A stretch of 64,000 bases of DNA. Source: Chitinophaga eiseniae. Lineage in GTDB: Bacteria; Bacteroidota; Bacteroidia; Chitinophagales; Chitinophagaceae. Location of the stretch: NCBI RefSeq assembly GCF_012641265.1, contig NZ_JABAHZ010000002.1:1178001-1242000 (forward strand). Direction: 5' to 3'. How positions within the stretch are numbered: the first letter of the stretch is position 1; every line of letters starts with the position of its first letter. The notes under the pieces were generated by a model. It saw only the letters and a program-made list of their open reading frames with translations. It was not told the DNA's origin and did no database searches. The position numbers and the translations under genes were made by a program. This document shows, one piece after another, positions 24,852-33,000 of the stretch.

Positions 24852-27800
24852 ATGCGTACATCCATGGCTGTGGTAACACAGCTTGCAGGTATTTTTTTGT
24901 CATATTTAAACCGTAATGCCCGACAAGTTATGAAGATCAGTACTATGGTAGTGGTAAGCGTCCTGTTCCTGTCGCAAATGCTGATGGCGGCAAGCGGCAG
25001 CGCACAGAATATTTCCACGAAGAAGATCACGCTGGCGCTCAGCAATGAATCATTGCGTAACGCCCTGGTAAAGGTGGAGAGCCTTTCCGGCTTTCGTATT
25101 GCATTTCCTCCTGAACAAGTGCGCCGGTTCAGGAACGTCAGCCTGGCGAAAGGTACCCGCACCGTGCAGGAAACGCTCGAGCTGTTATTAGCAGATACGC
25201 GGCTGAGCTTTAAGCAACAGGATGATATTGTCATCATCTTTCAGCCATCCGTATCCGGAAAAAGTAACCTCGAAGAGGACACGCTCAGCAGCCAGTTGTT
25301 GCCTGCCGCGGCACCACAACAACAGGTTCGCACCATTATTGGTTCTGTTATAGAATACAGAACCAATACCCCGCTGCCCGGCGTATCCGTGCAGATAAAA
25401 GGTACTACCCGCGGTACGCAAACGCAGGTGGATGGTACTTTTAGTCTCCAGGTGCCCGCGGCTGCGAAAACATTGTTGTTTTCCTATGTTGGTTTCGAAA
25501 CCAAAGAGGTGGAAATTGGCGTGACCAACTCTGTCAATGTAGCCCTGAGTCCCGCTAATATTGGTTTGAAAGACGTAGTGGTAGTGGCTTATGGCGAACA
25601 AAAGAAAGCTACCGTAACAGGAGCTGTTGCGTCTATCACCACCAAAGAGCTGACGCAGAGCCCTGTGTCCAATCTTACCAATGCCCTGGCAGGCCGGCTG
25701 CCAGGGCTGATCACCACGCAACGCAGTGGTGAACCGGGAGTAGATGCCAGCACCTTCTATATCCGTGGAGTAGCTACGCTCAACAATGCCGCTCCCATTG
25801 TAATGGTAGATGGAGTGGAACGCCCGATGGATTACGTAGATCCTAATGACGTAGAAAGTGTGACCATCCTGAAAGACGCCGCCGCTACCGCCGTATTGGG
25901 TATGCGGGGCGCCAACGGAGCAGTACTGGTTACTACCCGGCGGGGACGGGCAGGTGCGCCACAGGTAAGTTTCCGCGCCTCCATGGGATCGCAGGAACCT
26001 ACCCGTATACCCGAATACCTGGGCTCATACGACTATGCCCGGCTGCTGAATGAAGCGCTGACCAACGATGGCGCTCAAAAAGCATTTACCGATCAGCAGC
26101 TGGAAGGATTTAAGAATGGTACATTGCCTAATACAGACTACTATAAATTTTTGATGAAACCGTCCAAAGTGGCGCAGGGCAACCTGAACGTGAGCGGAGG
26201 CGGAAATGTAGCCCGGTATTTTATTTCCGCAGGTTATAACCTTGCAGAAGGGAACTACCGTCATACCAAGGAAAATGCAGATGGCTACAATGGCAATAAC
26301 GCCATGAAACGTTATAACCTGCGGGCTAACGTAGACGTAGACATTTCTCCCAATCTCACTGCCCGCCTCGATGTGGCAGGTATACTCACCGACCGGACAG
26401 ATGGTAACAACGCTGCTTCAACCGTTATTAACCTGGCCAACAGGCTCCCGCCTACCAACCCTATATTTAATCCCGATGGCTCTATGTGGGGAAACGGTAC
26501 CTATACCGCCAATATGTTTGGTGAAATTTCACAGAAAGGATACAGACGTTATTATAACAATGCCATGCAGGGAACCTTTGCCCTCACGCGTAAACTGGAT
26601 TTTATTACCAAAAACCTGAGCATTAAAGGATCTTTTTCTTACGATAATACCAACTCTCCTTCCGCTACTTACAGCCGCAGCTACGCGGTGTTTGAACCCT
26701 TGTATAATGCCAATGGAGAGCTTACCGGCTATAAGCAATCCGGTACCGATACCAAGATAGATCCAAACGGTACTTTTGGTGGTGGCGATGCCGTTCGGAA
26801 TACTTACTTTGAGGCCGTGATGAACTGGAACCGGCAGTTTACATCGCATGAAGTAACCGGTATGTTACTCTGGAACCGCCGTTTACAGGAATATAATTCT
26901 ACTATTCCCTATGCCTATCAATCCTTGTTATTCAGAGGAACGTATAATTACAAGCTCAAATATCTCCTGGAAGTAAGCGCCTCTTACCAGGGTTCTGAGA
27001 ACTTCCCCAAGGAAAGCCGCTATGGCTTCTTCCCTTCCATTTCCGGTGGATGGGTAATATCTGAAGAGCCTTTCTTCAAGGATAATATCAAAGCAGTCAG
27101 TTTCCTTAAGATACGCAGCTCTTATGGAGAAGTAGGTAACGACCGGGCTACCAACGATCGTTTCCCCAGTGCTTCTAACCGCTTTTTGTGGTTTACTTCG
27201 TGGGCAGGCGCCGATCCTTATTATTTCGGTACCTCTGCGCAACAAGCCAATGGCTGGGCTCAGGGTTCTATCGGAAACCCCAATGTTACCTGGGAGCGTG
27301 GCCGGCAGGTGGATGTAGGACTGGAAGCGCGTTTCTTCCGCGATAGGTTAAGTATGACGGTAGATTATTTCCGGCAGGAACGCAGCAAGATATTGATACC
27401 ACGCAGTACTTTATCAGACGTATTCGGACAGGGTATTAAAGCGCAGAACATTGGTATCGTTAATAACAAGGGAATTGAGGTGGAATTATCTTTCCAGGAT
27501 AAAATTGGACAGGTTTCCTATAGCATAAAACCCAACTTTACCTATGCCCGTAACAAGATTATTTACCAGGATGAAGTAGCCCGTGCTTATCCCTGGATGC
27601 TGCGTACCGGCCATTCGGTGGGTACCAAATTCGGATTGATTGCAGAAGGATTTTTCAAAGATGCTACAGACGTGGCGAATAGCCCTTCCCAGAACTTCTC
27701 TGCCTATGGCCCAGGCGATATCAAGTATAAAAAACTCACCGGCAAAGAATACGATTATATACAATCCAGTTTCGATGAAACAGCCATCGGTTATGCACGT

Positions 27801-28283
27801 ACACCGGAAATTATGTATGGTGCTTCTATGGGACTGAGCTATAAAGGATTTGATTTTTCTATATTATTACAGGGAGCAGGTCATTCTTCCGTACAGCTGA
27901 ACAATGAATCGGCCTATGAATTTTTCCAGGGAGGTAAAGTAAAGCCCATTCACCTCGGCCGCTGGACGCCTGAAACAGCGGATGCGGCTACCTATCCCCG
28001 TTTACATGCTACCACAAACGGCAACAACCATCGTGCATCTTCCTTCTGGATCAGGAGTGGCGACTATGTAAGAATCAAGAATGCAGAGTTGGGCTACCAG
28101 CTTCCAAAGCAATGGATCAAACGCGCGGGGCTTAATTATTTCCGTGTATACGTTAACGGTATGAATTTCTTTACCTGGGATAAGCTGAAAGATTTTGGAC
28201 TGGATCCGGAAGTTAACGATGGCAATGGCGCCATGTATCCCATTCAGAAGATCTGGAATTTTGGTATAGATGTAAGGTTCTGA
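24852..28283 (+). CDS. SusC/RagA TonB-dependent outer-membrane receptor with STN signalling domain
   Basis: A 1143-residue outer-membrane transporter. Order: signal peptide (about 28-51, ending SGSAQ), an STN domain (about 55-130: KKITLALSNESLRNALVKVE, FRNVSLAKGTRTVQETLELL), a carboxypeptidase-regulatory-like domain (about 160-235), the plug (KKATVTGAVASITTKEL, NALAGRLPGL, MVDGVERPM, AVLGMRGANGAVLVTTRRG), and a beta-barrel ending FGIDVRF. The STN domain contacts FecR in the periplasm, which fits the neighbouring sigma/FecR genes. The cargo, imported with the SusD partner, is unknown; no glycoside hydrolase lies in this locus. Confidence 0.95.
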   Translation: MRTSMAVVTQLAGIFLSYLNRNARQVMKISTMVVVSVLFLSQMLMAASGSAQNISTKKITLALSNESLRNALVKVESLSGFRIAFPPEQVRRFRNVSLAKGTRTVQETLELLLADTRLSFKQQDDIVIIFQPSVSGKSNLEEDTLSSQLLPAAAPQQQVRTIIGSVIEYRTNTPLPGVSVQIKGTTRGTQTQVDGTFSLQVPAAAKTLLFSYVGFETKEVEIGVTNSVNVALSPANIGLKDVVVVAYGEQKKATVTGAVASITTKELTQSPVSNLTNALAGRLPGLITTQRSGEPGVDASTFYIRGVATLNNAAPIVMVDGVERPMDYVDPNDVESVTILKDAAATAVLGMRGANGAVLVTTRRGRAGAPQVSFRASMGSQEPTRIPEYLGSYDYARLLNEALTNDGAQKAFTDQQLEGFKNGTLPNTDYYKFLMKPSKVAQGNLNVSGGGNVARYFISAGYNLAEGNYRHTKENADGYNGNNAMKRYNLRANVDVDISPNLTARLDVAGILTDRTDGNNAASTVINLANRLPPTNPIFNPDGSMWGNGTYTANMFGEISQKGYRRYYNNAMQGTFALTRKLDFITKNLSIKGSFSYDNTNSPSATYSRSYAVFEPLYNANGELTGYKQSGTDTKIDPNGTFGGGDAVRNTYFEAVMNWNRQFTSHEVTGMLLWNRRLQEYNSTIPYAYQSLLFRGTYNYKLKYLLEVSASYQGSENFPKESRYGFFPSISGGWVISEEPFFKDNIKAVSFLKIRSSYGEVGNDRATNDRFPSASNRFLWFTSWAGADPYYFGTSAQQANGWAQGSIGNPNVTWERGRQVDVGLEARFFRDRLSMTVDYFRQERSKILIPRSTLSDVFGQGIKAQNIGIVNNKGIEVELSFQDKIGQVSYSIKPNFTYARNKIIYQDEVARAYPWMLRTGHSVGTKFGLIAEGFFKDATDVANSPSQNFSAYGPGDIKYKKLTGKEYDYIQSSFDETAIGYARTPEIMYGASMGLSYKGFDFSILLQGAGHSSVQLNNESAYEFFQGGKVKPIHLGRWTPETADAATYPRLHATTNGNNHRASSFWIRSGDYVRIKNAELGYQLPKQWIKRAGLNYFRVYVNGMNFFTWDKLKDFGLDPEVNDGNGAMYPIQKIWNFGIDVRF

Positions 28284-28304
28284 TATAAAAATAAATCCTA
28301 AGAA

Positions 28305-30008
28305 ATGAGATCACAATTCAACGCAATTATATTTTCTATACTTCTCCTCTCCACGTTGGGCGCCTGTAAGAAAAATTTCCTGGACAGGGCCGCCACCACG
28401 CAACAGCAGGATGCAGATATATTTACCAATTTTGCGACTACCGACATGGTCGTGAATAACCTGTATTCGCGCATCCGGGGCGCCTATGTATATTGTGGCG
28501 GATACTCCATGTCGTCCGCTACCGATGAAGCCAAGGATGCTTCCAGTTGGATGGCTTCCCAGAACTTCAATAATGGATCCTGGTCCGGTAGCCTGAACCC
28601 GATTGGTAATACCTGGCGCGACAGCTATGTAGCTATCCGTCAGGCCAATACTATCCTGACTAACATCGTAAAATATAAAACACCGGATGACGCCAACAAT
28701 CCTGGTTTCCTGGAAAACAGGGTAGGTGAAGTATATTTTCTACGGGCCTGGTACCTGTCGGAATTGATTCGCCAATTTGGGGGCGCCATCATTGTTACCG
28801 ATATAATAGACCAGGATGATAAAGTAGCATTGAACAAACCCAGGAACAAATACGATGAATGCGTAGCGCAGATATTGTCCGATTGTGAGGAGGCCTATAA
28901 GCGCGTGCAGTTCGCCTATCCTGCCAACCAGGTGGGGCGTGTAACCAAAGGTGCCTGCCTGGCGCTGAAATCACGTGTGTTATTGTATGCAGCCAGTCCC
29001 TTATGGGCTATTGCCGGAAAAAATGGCTTCCAGGCAGATATTACCAGCGGAGCGGCGGCTACAGATCCGGAAAAATGGCGTAAAGCAGCAGATGCAGCCA
29101 AAGCGGTGATAGACCTGAAGGATGGTAGTAATGCGATCGTATACCAGCTGGAACCTACCCTGGCCGACCGTCAGAAGATGTTTACCAGCACTACGCTCCA
29201 GAGCCGGGAAGTGATCTTTGAACGTATGCGTGAAACCAACCAGGACTACGACAAATACATGTTCCCTTACGGCAGCAATGGCTGGTCGGGTTGTGCACCT
29301 ACACAAAATATTGTAGACGACTACGAAATGAAAAACGGTTTGCCTATCACCGACCCTGCTTCGGGTTATGATGCTGCCAGACCTTATATCAACCGTGATC
29401 CCCGGTTTTATAAAGATATTACCTACAACGGAGCTACTTTTAAAAACCGTAAAATAGAAACATTTACCGGTGGTAAAGATGAGCAAAGTACGGCCACAGA
29501 CCATACCCGCACGGGCTATTATTGCCGCAAGCTGGTAGATGAAAGCATTACCGCCAACCAGGGATCTTCAACGAGGCTGGTGCATGGCGTCATTTTCCGC
29601 CTTTCCGAATTTTACCTGAGTTACGCCGAAGCATTAAATGAATATGATCCTGGCAATGCAGATATCCTGACTTATGTAAACTTCATACGCCAGCGGGCGG
29701 GCCAGCCGGTAATCCCGGCGGGACTTAACCAGCAACAGATGCGCCAGCGTATCCGTAATGAAAGAAGGATAGAGCTGGCATTTGAAAATCATCGTTTCTG
29801 GGATGTACGCCGCTGGAAAATTGCAGAGAACACAGAAAAATCTATGTATGGTATGAAGGCGATTGTAGATGCCGCCGCGCCGGATGGCTTCCGTTATGAA
29901 CGTTTCAAAGTAGAAGACCGGCTATGGCGCAACGCCATGTATGTGATTCCTCTTCCGGTAGACGAAACCCTGCGCAATGTGAACATGGTGCAAAACGCCG
30001 GGTGGTAA
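28305..30008 (+). CDS. SusD/RagB outer-membrane lipoprotein
   Basis: A 567-residue surface lipoprotein that forms the lid over the SusC barrel and binds nutrient. The signal ends in the lipobox LGAC with lipidated C21, followed by KKNFLDR, the usual start of SusD proteins. The TPR-rich N-terminal part (GEVYFLRAWYLSELIRQFGG) and the C-terminal RNERRIELAFENHRFWDVRR W motif are family signatures. It starts 21 bases after the SusC stop. A perfect 23-bp terminator includes its stop codon. Confidence 0.95.
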   Translation: MRSQFNAIIFSILLLSTLGACKKNFLDRAATTQQQDADIFTNFATTDMVVNNLYSRIRGAYVYCGGYSMSSATDEAKDASSWMASQNFNNGSWSGSLNPIGNTWRDSYVAIRQANTILTNIVKYKTPDDANNPGFLENRVGEVYFLRAWYLSELIRQFGGAIIVTDIIDQDDKVALNKPRNKYDECVAQILSDCEEAYKRVQFAYPANQVGRVTKGACLALKSRVLLYAASPLWAIAGKNGFQADITSGAAATDPEKWRKAADAAKAVIDLKDGSNAIVYQLEPTLADRQKMFTSTTLQSREVIFERMRETNQDYDKYMFPYGSNGWSGCAPTQNIVDDYEMKNGLPITDPASGYDAARPYINRDPRFYKDITYNGATFKNRKIETFTGGKDEQSTATDHTRTGYYCRKLVDESITANQGSSTRLVHGVIFRLSEFYLSYAEALNEYDPGNADILTYVNFIRQRAGQPVIPAGLNQQQMRQRIRNERRIELAFENHRFWDVRRWKIAENTEKSMYGMKAIVDAAAPDGFRYERFKVEDRLWRNAMYVIPLPVDETLRNVNMVQNAGW

Positions 30009-30053
30009 AAGAAAGGGGGTGTTTCTTATAAAGAAACACCCCCTTTCTTTTAC
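30005..30053. terminator. Perfect 23-bp bidirectional terminator overlapping the SusD stop
   Basis: Arms 30005-30027 and 30031-30053 are perfectly complementary around ATA. The stop codon of the SusD gene (30006-30008) is inside the left arm. It separates converging susD and the alpha-2-macroglobulin gene and runs into TTTCTTTTAC. Confidence 0.85.
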
Positions 30054-30064
30054 TAGTCACTTTT

Positions 30065-33000
30065 CTATTTTACTACTTCTATCCATTTACCTGGCTGGAA
30101 AGCATGTATGGTATTGTCATACATGGCTTCGCAGGACGTGGCCGGCAGGTAATAGCGGCCCAGGTAAGCGGCGTTTAGCAATACATTGTAAGTACGCTTT
30201 TTGTTTTCTTCGATGTTGAAATAAGTATATACCCTGTCATCACGGATATCCATATACGTAGATGGCGAAGAGTGGAACGCGCTGTCGTTTTCCATTAAAC
30301 GGGTATTCAATATTTCCCATCCGGACGGGAAGATCTGCGACAGGGCCATTTGCTCGTAATAGCCTCGTTTGCCGGGGTTGGTAAGGGTAACAGTAGCCAT
30401 GAAGTCGCTGCCCTGGCGTAGTGTAGACGGATCCAGTGGTTTGCCGTCGCGGGTGCTGTAGCTCACCTGCATGCCCAATACATCAGGATTGTTGGTGGCC
30501 ACCGGCTCCTGGCCGGCATCCGGTTGGCCCTGGAGGATAAGCCGTACATACAGCACATTTTGCCCATTGTTCTGAATGCTTACACTACCAGCAGCACCAT
30601 TGAATGTAACAGGCACTTGTGTAACAAATGACTGACCATTCACATTACCTTTTGCTCCGTTGAGCGTATAGCTGAAACTCATCTTGCTACCGCCTTTATT
30701 ATTGCCACAGTATTTAGCTACTGCAATCAGGGCGTAAGCAGTTGTTTGTGTACTGTACCATTGGTCGTTTTGCGACAAATGAGCGGCAACCTGTTTCACC
30801 ATATCGTTGGCCGTAGTACGTTGGCCAAGGATGGTAAGTGTTTCCAGTATCATGGCTTTATCGCGCAGGTCGGAGCCGAAGGTGCCTCCCAGTTGCTGGT
30901 AAGGTTTCACTTCGGTGCTCAGGCCGCGCACAAGGGACTGTGCCACTTCTGGTTGACCGGCCAGTTTATAGGCTGCTGCCAGTCGCCATTTAGCGGGAGC
31001 AGACAAATATTTGAATTCTTTGAGCCTGTTCATGGCGCCCAGTTCCGGCGATTTAGCCAATGCCAGCAAATACAGGCGGTACGACTGTGTAAGATCGCCA
31101 CCATAAAAATTGAGCGTGCTCGGAGCCCAGGTACCGGCTTTATTCCGCTGGTATTTCTTCCATTGGTCCAGCAGTCCCGGAGGAAGGGTGTAGCCTTGTG
31201 CCTGTGCTTCTATGAGGAAATGACCGCCATAGTTGGTGCCCCACTCATCGGAGTTGCCTTCGCCCGGCCAGTAGCTGAAGCCACCATCTGAGGTCTGGAA
31301 GCTCTTCAGGCGGTTGATACCGGCCTTCACATTCCGGTCTATTTCTGCCAGCTGGCTTTCTTTCAGGTCCATCAGCTGATTGAGCACGAGTTGAGGGAAC
31401 ACTCCAGAGGTAGTTTGTTCAATACAGCCATGTGGATATCCTATCAGGAATTGCAAGCGCTTGCCGAGGTTCAGAGAAGGAATGGTAGATACTTCCAGTA
31501 CGCCGGAGTTGGTGCCTGCCATGCCTACCGGGCTGAATGCCGACTGCCAGCTCTTATTGCCTTCCAGTGTATTTTCAATGATGTTGGTAATAACAGGGTT
31601 AGGATTGCGAACATTCAGTTCTACATTTTCTTCTGCCCTTTCGGCGCCACTGGCAGCTACCACTTTTATTTTAGCTACGCCGGTGAGTGGTTTTACTTTT
31701 ACATCAAAATAAACAATCTGTTCTCCTGGTTGGGAGAAGGTAACAGTTTTGGTATGTTCGCCTACTATTTCCAGCAGTGGGCTGGTGCTCAGTGTTACGC
31801 TGGCATTGCGGATACTGGGCTCCAGGCCAAATACGGTTACCGGGAGTTGTATAGTTTCCGATGGACCCAATACGCGGGGAGCAGTGGTGAGCAGCATCAG
31901 TGGTTTTTTCACTGCCACTGTTTTTTCTGCGGTGCCATAAGCGCCATCCTGTCCGGCTACCACCATGGCTTTTACCGAACCGATGTATGGAGGTAATTTG
32001 AATTTATGGGTTTGTTTCTGTCCTGATTTCAGGTAGAAGGGGCCCATATATTTTACTACCGGTTTGAAGCGATTGGCTTTGGCGCTGCCGGCATTTTTAT
32101 TGAGTCCTTCGTCACCACCGATACTGAGTATGCGGTCCATATCTGCGCCCCAGGCGCCAATCACGTAATCGAACAGGTCCCATGTTTTTACACCCAGCGC
32201 TTCCCGGGCATAGAAGGAGCTATGCGGGTCAGGTGTTTTAAAGCGGGTAAGGTCCAGCAGCCCTTCATCTACAATGGCGATGGTGTAGGTCATGGCCTTA
32301 CCATTACTTTCGCTGATGCTGATGCTGGCTTCTGTTTCCGGTTTGAGTTTATCCGGCATGCTGATCACCGGTTTCAGTATGGTGCCCGGATCTTCCACGG
32401 AAATAGGAATGGTGCCATACATACGGATAGGCAGGTCGTTGAGCGTTTGTGCGTGTGGTTGCAGCAAACTAACGTTCACGTATATATTCGGCGTCATATT
32501 CTTTTCCGCCTTGAATTTAAACGTGGTCTGTCCTTGTTTGGTAGTGATCCAGTAAGACTTCAGCACTTTGCTGCCGGATTCTATGCTGATCAGTCCCCGT
32601 CCGCCTTCGCTGCTGGGGATGGTGAGGTTAATATCTTCACCGGTTTTATAGTTTTGTTTATCGGAGGTAAATACCAGCATAGAAGCCTCTGCCGGGTTTT
32701 CTTTCTGCATTCTTTCTGCCCATCCCGGCCAGTCGATATACACTGCTTTACCGGCAGTATGGCCGCTTTGGAGGTCTTTTACCCTTACCAGGTATCTGCC
32801 CCAGTCGGGCGAGTTAACCCGAAGGTCCCATTTACCTTTACCATTCTGGAGGGTAACGGTTTCTTTGCTCAGCAGCTGGTTATAGCTATCCTGGGTGAAG
32901 TTGGAGAAGTCTTCCTGTTCGCTTTCATCCCACCACCATCTCCATTTTATTTTGTAGAGTTCTACCTGTACTTCGCGGCTGCCGCTGGTCAGGTTACCGT

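Noticed and set aside
21757..30064. Transposon or integrative element carrying the SusCD block
   Set aside because: No transposase, integrase, flanking direct repeats or tRNA were seen; insertion is inferred from gene order alone.
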